Shown piece after piece: positions 33,211-42,870 of a stretch of DNA of 64,000 nucleotides (its first letter is position 1; each line of letters starts with the position of its first letter). Below the pieces are notes generated by a model that was given only the letters and a program-made list of their open reading frames with translations, was not told the origin of the DNA and did no database searches. The stretch spans positions 186,001-250,000 of the forward strand of contig NZ_JAFEJU010000002.1 of assembly GCF_018555455.1 (NCBI RefSeq), given 5' to 3'. This DNA comes from Bifidobacterium colobi. Its GTDB lineage: Bacteria; Actinomycetota; Actinomycetes; Actinomycetales; Bifidobacteriaceae. A program made the position numbers and the translations under genes.

Positions 33211-36200
33211 GCGATTTCACGCCAAGCCCTGAACAGGCTGTCATCATCGACGCCCCGGCACAAGACGATGTGCTGGTGGTTGCCGGCGCCGGCTCAGGCA
33301 AAACCTTCACCATGACCCAACGCATCATCGCGCTGATTCAACGCGGTGTTGCCCCCGAACGCATTCTTGGCCTCACCTTCACGCGCAAAGCCGCGGGGGA
33401 GCTGCTCGACCGCGTGTCGGCGGCGGTCGGTGGCGCTAGCGGTCGAGACGGCCAAAGCAGCCAAGGCAATCAAGGCAACCAAAGCGGGCAGAACGCTCAA
33501 AACAATCAGGATGCATCTCATGCCAGCGAGACGCTTGCCGCGAAGGCCGCCGGCGACAAGACCATCGCCTCATCATGGGACCATGCCTTTCTGAAGCCGG
33601 CAATCTTCACCTATGACGCATTCTTCCAAACGCTGGTGAAACAATACGGCTTGCTGGTGGGATTCGACCAGAATACGCAGCCGCTCAGCGAAGCCAGCGC
33701 CCTGCAGCTTGCCATCGATGTCATCGATGAGCATATGGATCAGGTATCCGGCCAAGGTTTCGGCGCACTCAACACGGTGGCCAGAGATGTCATCGACTTA
33801 TCCGCATCGATCGGTAACGCCATGATCGGGTCCGGGTGCACGGATTTCGAAACGGCGATGGATCGCGTGCATCAATGGGATGCCGCATTCATCGACGTGC
33901 TGCAGCGGAATCTCGAAGGGGAAACCATTCCCGAGGAGGAGCCGAAGATCTCCAGTATCACGAGGAGGAAAAAAGACACTGACGCCACTTGGCAGGCCAA
34001 GCTGGATAAACGAGCCGCACAATTGCGCGCCTTATGCGTGTACCGGTGCGCCGAACTGCTGGCGGCAACGCGCAAACGCGAAGTGCTGCTGCAATTGGTG
34101 CGTGCCTATGTGCAGGCCAAGCGGGAACAGAATATGGCGGAATTCTCGGATTTCACCATCGCCGCATACCAGCTCATTGAACGGTTCCCATCCATCGGAG
34201 AGCAGACCCGCCGCCGATACAGTCATGTGCTGTTGGACGAATATCAAGACACCTCCACCACACAGGCGGCCCTCATCGCCGCACTGTTCCACCCGGATGA
34301 CACCCATCGATGCGCAGTCAATGCCGTAGGCGATCCGTTCCAATCCATTTACGCTTGGCGTGGTGCCAGCCCGGGCGCGTTCCGCATGTTCCAGCACGAC
34401 TTCCACATGCCGACCGATTCCAAGCCATTCCCACTCTCCGTTACCAGACGCAACAGTCGGATTGTGCTCGAAGCGGCGAACGATCTGACCTTGCCGTTGC
34501 GCTCCCGCCCGGCGCGCCCATCCAGTTCACTGATGCGCGAAGTCGACGTTTCCTCACTGAGCGCCTTAGATAACGCCCCGGAAGGCACCCTCGGCGTGCT
34601 CGGATTCGAAACCGGCGGTCAGGAAATCGACGCGGTGGTGCGTTTCTGCAAGCAAGCAGTCAAGAAATACCGTACGAAAGATGGCAATCCTGCTCACGTG
34701 GCCATACTGTTCCGTGGAAAAACACGTATGCCGCTCTATCAGGAGGCACTCGAACAGGCGGGACTCACCACATTCGTAGTGGGGTATTCCGCACTGCTGG
34801 AACGTCCTGAAGTCCGCGACATCATGGCATTGCTGCATGTGGTGTCTGATCGTACGGATACCGCATCGTTGATGCGCCTGCTGGCCACGCCACGATTCAA
34901 CCTTTCCTCGGATGATCTGACCGCTCTGGCATCACTAGCCGAAGAACTCAACGCGCAACAACGGTTCAGAGCGTTGGTGGAAGCCGGACTCGTGCCCGCC
35001 GACACCCCAGTTTCGCAGCAGGCGGCCGTGGTGCGCGAGCATCGCGACCAGGTGGCCAATGCGGTATTCGTTCCTGATCTGCTCGCGCACGATAATCTGC
35101 CCACCTATCTCAACAGGTTGAGCGAACATGGGCGGCAAGGCGTCATGCAAGCCGCACGCGCGGCTCAACAAGTGCAGCATGCCATTGGGCGCCCGCTGGC
35201 TGAAGTGATTCGTACGGCCATCGAGGCTCTGGACCTCGACATTGATACCGTGGTGGCGCACGCCGTGCGGGGAGCGGGGCACGTTGATCCCACCATCGCT
35301 CGCATGCCCGTGAACTCCATCGTTGACCTGGTCGATACCTATACGCAAGAGCTCGATGCCGATCAAACGCCCACATTGCGCGGATTCATAGCATGGGCCG
35401 ACTATTTGAACGATGTCAAAGATGAGGCTGCCAACCTGCCGGACGCTCCGGTGGATGTGGAACTCATGAGCGTGCACCAATCCAAAGGTCTGGAATGGGA
35501 CGCCGTGGCTGTTGTAGGCATGACCCAAGGCGGATTCCCCAGCAATCAAGGCGACCATCTCTCAGTAACCCTTGAGGAAGGCCATGAGGGAGGCATGGAA
35601 CAAGGCCAATGGCAAGCCCCCGAATACCATGAGAAGGCCCGCTCCTGGCTTATGAATCCCACCGCCGTACCAGTGCCAATGCGAGCTGATGCCGGCATAT
35701 TGCCGCGTTTCCCGCACGATGCCGATGTGGATGCCGACCCTATTGCCACGTTGCAGACACTGGAAGGCATAGAACTCATCGACGATGAGGTATTCGGCTC
35801 CATGCGCGATTACGGCGATGGCGTGGAAGACGCCGACCGCAGCGGCTGGTATTTGACACAATCGGAGGAATACGGACGCAGACTGCATGCCGATGAACGT
35901 CGTTTGGCCTACGTGGCATTGACCCGCGCTCGCAAAGACGCATTATTGACCTACAGCACGTACGCCAACGAGTCCAGCCGCGATCCATCCATGGTGATCA
36001 AAGGCGCTAAGAAAGCCTCGCCCTCCAACTTCTGGCTGGAAGTCCATGATGCCCTGCACGCGCATCCGCACGTAGTGAGTGCGGAACAATGCGTCGACCA
36101 GTTGGCGGACACTGTGGCGCTCGTCACTCAGGATGGCGCCCACATTGCACCGCCCCAAGGATTCTTCGTAGGAGATGCGGCCGGCGAATACGGTGAAGTC

Positions 36201-37259
36201 GTGGTCGCTGACGCATGGCGTACGCCATTGGAACAGCAGACTGAAACCATCAACGGCCTGATGTGGCCGGCGAATCTCAGTCCGGCACTGCACGAACGTC
36301 TGAACCAAGGCCTTCCAGCCGTTCGCGCGGCCATCGCCAAGGCGGAACAGACCGTGGCAGCCGGTGGAGAAACCTCAGTACTCATATGCGGACCGATCTC
36401 CCAGCGGGCGCAGCTGCTGGCCGACGACGCCGATCTGATGAGCGGCAGTGCGAGCGGGAACGCAGACTCCCTTGACGAGACAGTGAAAGCCAAAGCGCAG
36501 CGCATTCTCGCCGCCGGCAGACAGAACGTCACCAGTTTGCAGGCACGAGTCGGTGGCATGAGCGAACGTGAGGAACGAGACTACTGGCGCTATGTGGTCC
36601 GCCCCGTGCCGCGCATCTCCTCGCCGGCGGCACAGGAAGGCACCCGCTTCCACGACTGGGCGGAACGTTTCGTGAACGCCGGCAATCCATACGAACAACT
36701 CCAGCAGGAGCTGGCAATCGAATCCGGCCAGTACACAGGCCAATACGATGGTCAGTTCGCCGGTCAGAATCCAGGTTCGGACGCGAACCAGAACGCCGAT
36801 CAATACCGTGGCGTACCAGTACCGGAGGAAGGCAGCCTGCCGCTCTGGGCCGAACGACTCGCCCAATCCCATTGGGCTGAACGTACGCCGCTCTGGGCCG
36901 AGCGCTCGATAGTGGTGGATGTGCCGTCGGTCGGCATCGTCAACGGCAAGCTTGACGCGGTATTCGCCGGCGGGTTGGATCCGGAAGACACTGCAAAGCA
37001 GTTCACTGTGGTCGACTGGAAAACCGGCAAACGCCCCACCAAGCCGGAAGACATCGAACATAAACTCGCGCAGTTGGATATGTACCGTCTGCTGCTTTCC
37101 GTGGTGCAGGACGTGCCGCTGGAAAGTATCGACGCGACCCTCTACTATGTCAGTGAGCCTCAAGCAGGCTTGCGTGAGCTCCACGCCCACGCAAAAACCA
37201 AACAGGAAATCCTTACCGAGTTGAGCTCCGGAATCCCTGAACAATCTGACAACGACTAG
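33207..37259 (+). CDS. AdnB-like UvrD helicase-nuclease subunit
   Basis: A 1350-residue protein with all SF1A motifs: AGAGSGKT, LTFTRKAA, LLDEYQDTS, VGDPFQSIYAWRG, VHQSKGLEWD and VALTRARKD, followed by a RecB-type nuclease (GTRFHDWAE, VNGKLDAVF, VDWKTGKRP, QLDMYRLLL). It is longer than mycobacterial AdnB (about 1100 residues) through low-complexity Gln/Asn/Gly insertions near residues 75-100 and 1170-1195. It is the likely lead motor and second nuclease of a heterodimer with the upstream gene, processing double-strand breaks for recombination. Confidence 0.82.
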   Translation: MSDFTPSPEQAVIIDAPAQDDVLVVAGAGSGKTFTMTQRIIALIQRGVAPERILGLTFTRKAAGELLDRVSAAVGGASGRDGQSSQGNQGNQSGQNAQNNQDASHASETLAAKAAGDKTIASSWDHAFLKPAIFTYDAFFQTLVKQYGLLVGFDQNTQPLSEASALQLAIDVIDEHMDQVSGQGFGALNTVARDVIDLSASIGNAMIGSGCTDFETAMDRVHQWDAAFIDVLQRNLEGETIPEEEPKISSITRRKKDTDATWQAKLDKRAAQLRALCVYRCAELLAATRKREVLLQLVRAYVQAKREQNMAEFSDFTIAAYQLIERFPSIGEQTRRRYSHVLLDEYQDTSTTQAALIAALFHPDDTHRCAVNAVGDPFQSIYAWRGASPGAFRMFQHDFHMPTDSKPFPLSVTRRNSRIVLEAANDLTLPLRSRPARPSSSLMREVDVSSLSALDNAPEGTLGVLGFETGGQEIDAVVRFCKQAVKKYRTKDGNPAHVAILFRGKTRMPLYQEALEQAGLTTFVVGYSALLERPEVRDIMALLHVVSDRTDTASLMRLLATPRFNLSSDDLTALASLAEELNAQQRFRALVEAGLVPADTPVSQQAAVVREHRDQVANAVFVPDLLAHDNLPTYLNRLSEHGRQGVMQAARAAQQVQHAIGRPLAEVIRTAIEALDLDIDTVVAHAVRGAGHVDPTIARMPVNSIVDLVDTYTQELDADQTPTLRGFIAWADYLNDVKDEAANLPDAPVDVELMSVHQSKGLEWDAVAVVGMTQGGFPSNQGDHLSVTLEEGHEGGMEQGQWQAPEYHEKARSWLMNPTAVPVPMRADAGILPRFPHDADVDADPIATLQTLEGIELIDDEVFGSMRDYGDGVEDADRSGWYLTQSEEYGRRLHADERRLAYVALTRARKDALLTYSTYANESSRDPSMVIKGAKKASPSNFWLEVHDALHAHPHVVSAEQCVDQLADTVALVTQDGAHIAPPQGFFVGDAAGEYGEVVVADAWRTPLEQQTETINGLMWPANLSPALHERLNQGLPAVRAAIAKAEQTVAAGGETSVLICGPISQRAQLLADDADLMSGSASGNADSLDETVKAKAQRILAAGRQNVTSLQARVGGMSEREERDYWRYVVRPVPRISSPAAQEGTRFHDWAERFVNAGNPYEQLQQELAIESGQYTGQYDGQFAGQNPGSDANQNADQYRGVPVPEEGSLPLWAERLAQSHWAERTPLWAERSIVVDVPSVGIVNGKLDAVFAGGLDPEDTAKQFTVVDWKTGKRPTKPEDIEHKLAQLDMYRLLLSVVQDVPLESIDATLYYVSEPQAGLRELHAHAKTKQEILTELSSGIPEQSDND

Positions 37260-37459
37260 GCGGCAAACGCCTATGACACAATGCCGGAATGAGGTCAGCA
37301 AGCGCCAGCAGACGCTGGCCGCTTGCCGAAGCCGCAACCACAACGGCATTGGTCCGCGGGAGAAACGCACCGCGTGACGTTGCTCAGGGGCCGCTACCCT
37401 CGGAAGGCGCGTGTGGGCGGGCGCACGTGCCGGACGAACCACCAGTAAGGAGTACACCA

Positions 37460-38887
37460 GTGTCTGCGACTCGTGTTGACGCCAAGTCGACTGTTGCCCA
37501 CACCTCGCCATACCGCAGGCTGTTCGCATTGCCGGGAACCAAAGCCTTCTGCGTTTCCGGAGCAGTGGCCCGACTGCCGATCTCCATGATGAGCCTCGGC
37601 ATCGTACTGGCATTGAACCACCTCTACAACAACTGGACGGTTGCGGGAACCATGAGCGCCGTCTACGTGCTCGCCATGTCTTGCGTCACCCCGTTCTACG
37701 CGAGAGCATTCGACCGGTTCGGCCAAGCCAAAGTCGGCAGAATCGCGCTTGCCGTGCAAATCATCGCCATGTTGGGATTCGCGTTCGCGGCACTGATTCG
37801 TGTGCCCATAGCCGTGCTCTTTGTACTGGCCATTGTGATGGGCTTGACGCAATTCTCATTCGGCGCATTGGTGCGAACCCGTTGGGCTTACGCGTTGCGC
37901 CAAGTAGAAGACGGCGAACAATTGTTGAACACCGCCTACGCCATGGAAGCCGCCATCGACGAAATCGTGTTCATTCTCGGACCGATTCTGGCCGCATGGC
38001 TCGCCACCTCCGTACACCCCGTCTCCCAGCTGTTCGTGCCCACATTGGCCTGCGGCATCGGCGGAACCGTGTTCTTCAGCCTCAAATCCACGCAGCCGCA
38101 ACCCATTGTGGAAGCGATTGAACTGCCGGCCGCAGCTGAAGACGCCGGTCGGGAACAGGGCGGAATGAAACGCGGTGTTGCCGCATCACCTGCAACCCAG
38201 CAGGCAAATGGGCAGGCAGACAAGCTGACCATGCGCCAACTGAAAACAAGCAACGCCAAACCCAAGAGCGTGCTGCTCTACGCCGGCGTACTGCCACTGC
38301 TCGCGGTATTCATCGTGTTCAATATGAGCTTCACCTCATTCGACGTATCCATCACCGCATCCATGAAAGCCATGGGGCTTGAGCCATTCCTGGGCCTCCA
38401 GCTGGCCATGTTCGCCGTAGGCTCATGCATCGGGGCGCTGATATTCGGCTCCCGACAGCTCAAAGGCTCCCATTGGGCGCATATGGTGATGTTTCTCATG
38501 CTGCTGACCGTTGGATACATATTCTTCCGCCTGACCATGGATCATCTCATTGTGTTGGGTCTGGTGGAAATCCTCACCGGCCTCACCGTCTCGCCCCTGT
38601 TCGCCACCGGCAACCTCATCGTCAAAGACCTTGTTCCCTCGGAATCCCTGACCGAAGGGTTGAGCTGGGTGACCACGGCGGGCACCGTAGGCACTTCGAT
38701 CGGCTCCTCGGTTGCCGGCGTGGCATTGGATGCCGCAGGCGCGCACATCGGCATGATGCTGCCATTCCTGTTCACCCTCGCGGCAGTGCCTATCGCATTG
38801 GGCGGATGGTGGTTGGCCAAGAGGCGATCGTCCGTGGACATTTCACCGGATCGCAAGAGCGCCGGTGATAATCTGAATGCCGATTAA
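37460..38887 (+). CDS. MFS transporter
   Basis: A 475-residue protein. I take GTG 37460, six bases after AAGGAG (37448-37453); the open frame extends back to 37289 but that part is Ala/Arg-rich with no membrane segment. About twelve membrane segments are seen in two halves separated by a cytoplasmic loop near residues 210-260 rich in Gln/Ala. The phrase ARAFDRFGQAKVGR after segment two fits the MFS motif A region. The substrate is not identifiable. It lies alone between the helicase pair and dapB. Confidence 0.8.
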   Translation: MSATRVDAKSTVAHTSPYRRLFALPGTKAFCVSGAVARLPISMMSLGIVLALNHLYNNWTVAGTMSAVYVLAMSCVTPFYARAFDRFGQAKVGRIALAVQIIAMLGFAFAALIRVPIAVLFVLAIVMGLTQFSFGALVRTRWAYALRQVEDGEQLLNTAYAMEAAIDEIVFILGPILAAWLATSVHPVSQLFVPTLACGIGGTVFFSLKSTQPQPIVEAIELPAAAEDAGREQGGMKRGVAASPATQQANGQADKLTMRQLKTSNAKPKSVLLYAGVLPLLAVFIVFNMSFTSFDVSITASMKAMGLEPFLGLQLAMFAVGSCIGALIFGSRQLKGSHWAHMVMFLMLLTVGYIFFRLTMDHLIVLGLVEILTGLTVSPLFATGNLIVKDLVPSESLTEGLSWVTTAGTVGTSIGSSVAGVALDAAGAHIGMMLPFLFTLAAVPIALGGWWLAKRRSSVDISPDRKSAGDNLNAD

Positions 38888-38900
38888 GCGCACAACATAA

Positions 38901-39731
<831 letters not shown>

Positions 39732-39843
39732 ACGTAAGCCTTTAGCAAACAACATCAATCACAAATCAAACAACATCACTACATATTGCGGGCGCACAAA
39801 CACGCACAACCAAGTTATCCAAGCGTCCACAATGGGAAGTACG

Positions 39844-40758
39844 GTGAACACTATGAGCGAGCATGACATGCATCTTCTTGACCCGGCACCTTTCGGTCGT
39901 ATTCTGCCGGCGATGGTGACCCCGATGAAGGCGGACGGCAGCGTTGATTTCGACGCCGCAGTTGCGCTCGCCAAGAACCTCGTGGCAGACGGCGCTGATG
40001 GTCTGGTGGTCAATGGCACCACCGGCGAATCGCCGGTGACCCACATGGAAGAAAAGGTCGAGCTGGTCAAAGCCGTCAAGGAAGCCGTGAACGTTCCGGT
40101 GATCTCCGGAGCTGGCTCCAACGACACCGCCCATACCGTGCGTATGGTCGAACAGACCCAGGAAGCCGGCGCCGACGCGGTGCTCGTAGTTATGCCCTAC
40201 TATTCCCGCCCCTCGCAGGACGGCATCGTCGGCCACTACAAGGCCGTTGATGAATCCGCCGAAAAGCCGATCATCGTATACGATGTCCCCGGCCGTACCG
40301 GTCTGAAGGTCAAGGTGGAAACCTATGACCGACTGGCCGAACTCGAACACGTCAAGGCTGTTAAGGACGCCACCGGCGATCTTGCAGCCGCAGTGGAGAA
40401 GCAGCAGCGCACCGGCCTCGCCTGGTATTCCGGCGATGATGGCCTCTTCCTGCCGTTCCTTTCCATCGGCGCCGTTGGCATCATTTCCGTGATCGCCCAC
40501 GTCGCATCCAACCCCATGCAGCAGCTTGTCCAGGCATTCGACCGTGGCGATATCACCACCGCACGTCGTCTCGCCAACCAGCTTGCCCCACTCGTCCACG
40601 CGCTCAATGGTGACGGTTATCAGGCCGTCATGGCCAAGGCCGCGCTCAAGGTCAAGGGATACATTCCTTCCACCACCATGCGCCTGCCGAACATTGGCCC
40701 CGACGCCTCCCAGCTCGACAAGGCTGAGGAAGGCATGCGCGCCGCCGGACTGCTGTGA
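39844..40758 (+). CDS. dapA: 4-hydroxy-tetrahydrodipicolinate synthase
   Basis: A ~304-residue aldolase-fold enzyme that condenses pyruvate with aspartate semialdehyde. I prefer GTG 39844, four bases after GGGAAG; ATG 39832 and ATG 39853 are possible. Family signatures are NGTTGESPVTHMEE (residues ~55-68), YYSRPSQDG, the catalytic Tyr in IVYDVPGRT and the Schiff-base Lys in VKAVKDATGD. All active-site residues are present. It lies 112 bases after dapB and probably shares its transcript. Confidence 0.95.
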   Translation: MNTMSEHDMHLLDPAPFGRILPAMVTPMKADGSVDFDAAVALAKNLVADGADGLVVNGTTGESPVTHMEEKVELVKAVKEAVNVPVISGAGSNDTAHTVRMVEQTQEAGADAVLVVMPYYSRPSQDGIVGHYKAVDESAEKPIIVYDVPGRTGLKVKVETYDRLAELEHVKAVKDATGDLAAAVEKQQRTGLAWYSGDDGLFLPFLSIGAVGIISVIAHVASNPMQQLVQAFDRGDITTARRLANQLAPLVHALNGDGYQAVMAKAALKVKGYIPSTTMRLPNIGPDASQLDKAEEGMRAAGLL

Positions 40759-40832
40759 TCGGACTGCGGTAAACAGCATGTAATTGCTGTACCGCAACTG
40801 CTGTACACGGGTTGCCAGCCCGCCGCCCCTGC

Positions 40833-42725
40833 ATGACAGAGCAGAGGCACAAACAACAGAAAATCCAAGAAGATATGGCACAAGAACAAAAGAAGACAAC
40901 TAAAAACAGCAACTCTCGTCGCCGCGGCTCCGGCCGCAAGGGCGGCAGGAGCCAGGCTATCCGCAACAACCAGTCCCGCAAGATCAATCAGAACCAGGCA
41001 CCTACCGCACCGCAGCAGGATGCCGTGCTGATCGCGCCGCCGAAGTACCGCAAGGGTTCCATGCGCATCACGCCGCTCGGCGGCCTCGGTGAAATCGGCC
41101 GCAACATGAACGTGATCGAATACAACGGTCACCTGCTGCTCATCGACTGCGGCGTGCTCTTCCCGGAAGAGGAGCAGCCGGGCGTCGACCTGATTCTGCC
41201 TGATTTCAGCTACATCAAGGATCGCTTGGACAAGGTCGACGCTCTGGTGCTGACCCACGGCCACGAAGACCACATTGGCGGCGTGCCCTACCTGCTCAAA
41301 CTGCGCCCGGACATCCCGCTGATCGGCTCCAAGCTGACCCTCGCGTTCGTGGACGCCAAGTGCAAGGAGCACCATCAGAACCCCACCAAGGTGGAGGTCT
41401 CCGGTCGCGAGAAGCTCAAGGTCGGCCCATTCGATCTTGAGTTCGTCACCGTGACCCACTCCATTCCGGACGCTCTGGCCGTCTACGTCAAGACCCCGGC
41501 AGGCTCCCTGATCGACACCGGCGACATCAAGCTCGACCAGCTGCCGCTCGACCACAAGATCACCGATTTGGTGGAATTCGGCAAGATCGGCGAAAAGGGC
41601 GTGGATCTGCTGATGATGGATTCCACCAACGCCGAGGTGCCCGGCTTCGTGAAGCCTGAAACCTCCATCGGCCCGGCATTGGATCAGGCGTTCGCCCAAG
41701 CCACCCGCAAGATCATCGTGGCCAGCTTCTCCTCCCACGTGCACCGCGTGCAGCAGGTGGTGGACGCCGCCCACAAGTACGGCCGCAAGGTGGTGTTCGT
41801 CGGCCGTTCGATGGTACGCAACATGTCCATCGCCGCCGACCTTGGCTACCTGCACATCCCTGAGGGCACCGTGGTGGATCTGAAGCAGGCCAACGACATC
41901 CAGGATGACCAGCTTGTCTACATGTGCACCGGCTCCCAGGGCGAACCGATGGCGGCGCTCGGCCGCATCGCCGACGGCAACCACCGCGACATTCACATCA
42001 ACGAATTCGACACGGTGATTCTCGCCAGCTCCCTGATTCCGGGCAACGAGCACGGCGTGTACAAGGTGATCAACAAGCTCGTGCAGCTCGGCGCCAAGGT
42101 GGTCAACCGCGATAACGCCGCAGTGCACGTTTCCGGCCACTGCAACGAAGGCGAACTGCTGTACATGTACAACATCGTCAAGCCGAAGTGCGCCATGCCT
42201 ATCCACGGTGAGAACCGCCACTTGGTGGCCAACGGTCTGATTGCAGTCAAGACCGGCGTCGACCCGCAGAACGTGGTGCTTGCGGAAGACGGCGACGTGG
42301 TGGATCTCTACCATGGCAAGGCCGCAGTCGTGGGCTCCGTGCCCTGCGGCTACGTGTACGTCGACGGTGATTCGGTCGGTGAACTCACCGATGACGAGCT
42401 GGAGAAGCGCCGCATTCTCGGCACCGAAGGCTTCGTCTCCGCGTTCGTGGTGGTGGACACCGACAACCGCGAAGTGGTCACCGGTCCGAAGATCTACCTG
42501 AACGCCGTGGCCGAAGACGAAAGCGAATTCGACAAGGTGCGTCACCAGATCGTTGAACAGCTCAACGATGCACTGATGCAAGGCACACGCGACACCTACA
42601 AGCTGCAGCAGATCATGCGTCGCACGCTCGGCAGCTGGGTGGCTCGCCAGCTGCATCGCAAGCCGATGATCGTGCCGGTTGTGGCAGACATCGCACAGGA
42701 TGTCGAAATCGTAGACCAGCACTAA
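40833..42725 (+). CDS. rnj: Ribonuclease J
   Basis: A ~630-residue metallo-beta-lactamase/beta-CASP ribonuclease for mRNA decay and rRNA maturation. The basic low-complexity N-terminus (RRRGSGRKGGRSQ) precedes the catalytic motif HGHEDHIGG (HxHxDH), later metal ligands and the beta-CASP motifs (CTGSQGEP, VSGHCNEGEL, HGENRHL). Start choice is uncertain: ATG 40833 has no clear ribosome site, and ATG 40875 has AAGAAG only two bases away. It follows dapA by 74 bases in the conserved actinobacterial order and ends at a strong hairpin. Confidence 0.93.
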   Translation: MTEQRHKQQKIQEDMAQEQKKTTKNSNSRRRGSGRKGGRSQAIRNNQSRKINQNQAPTAPQQDAVLIAPPKYRKGSMRITPLGGLGEIGRNMNVIEYNGHLLLIDCGVLFPEEEQPGVDLILPDFSYIKDRLDKVDALVLTHGHEDHIGGVPYLLKLRPDIPLIGSKLTLAFVDAKCKEHHQNPTKVEVSGREKLKVGPFDLEFVTVTHSIPDALAVYVKTPAGSLIDTGDIKLDQLPLDHKITDLVEFGKIGEKGVDLLMMDSTNAEVPGFVKPETSIGPALDQAFAQATRKIIVASFSSHVHRVQQVVDAAHKYGRKVVFVGRSMVRNMSIAADLGYLHIPEGTVVDLKQANDIQDDQLVYMCTGSQGEPMAALGRIADGNHRDIHINEFDTVILASSLIPGNEHGVYKVINKLVQLGAKVVNRDNAAVHVSGHCNEGELLYMYNIVKPKCAMPIHGENRHLVANGLIAVKTGVDPQNVVLAEDGDVVDLYHGKAAVVGSVPCGYVYVDGDSVGELTDDELEKRRILGTEGFVSAFVVVDTDNREVVTGPKIYLNAVAEDESEFDKVRHQIVEQLNDALMQGTRDTYKLQQIMRRTLGSWVARQLHRKPMIVPVVADIAQDVEIVDQH

Positions 42726-42737
42726 AACCAATGTTGA

Positions 42738-42777
42738 CTGTAGCGGGTCAGGGAGTAATACCCCTGACCCGCTACAG
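42738..42777 (+). terminator. Hairpin terminator after RNase J
   Basis: CTGTAGCGGGTCAGGG (42738-42753) pairs perfectly with 42762-42777 around an 8-base loop, 12 bases after the RNase J stop, with a short T-rich tail (TTGTAT). Confidence 0.8.
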
Positions 42778-42794
42778 TTGTATACAGCCTTTAC

Positions 42795-42813
42795 TTGAAA
42801 AAACGTTTTCCAA
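42795..42813 (+). promoter_or_regulatory. Possible LacI-type operator before pepN
   Basis: TTGAAAAAACGTTTTCCAA contains the perfect 10-base palindrome AAAACGTTTT with the central CG typical of LacI/GalR-family operators. It lies between the RNase J terminator and the pepN leader hairpin; no regulator gene is nearby. Confidence 0.3.
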
Positions 42814-42829
42814 TCCGGCGCACCGCGCC

Positions 42830-42854
42830 ACCTCCCGCCAACCGGGAGGTTTTT
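42830..42854 (+). terminator. Intrinsic terminator/attenuator in the pepN leader
   Basis: ACCTCCCG and CGGGAGGT form an 8-bp stem with a 5-base loop followed by TTTTT. It lies only 16 bases before the pepN start codon, after the RNase J terminator, so it could attenuate pepN transcription; the second arm also resembles a ribosome site held in the stem. Confidence 0.6.
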
Positions 42855-42870
42855 GTATGAAAGGAACACT

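Noticed and set aside
37289..37459. Longer N-terminus for the MFS transporter
   Set aside because: Ala/Arg-rich, not membrane-like, and AAGGAG lies correctly before GTG 37460.
36375..37613. Minus-strand open frame across the end of the AdnB-like gene
   Set aside because: No ribosome site and no recognisable motif; opposite intact nuclease motifs.
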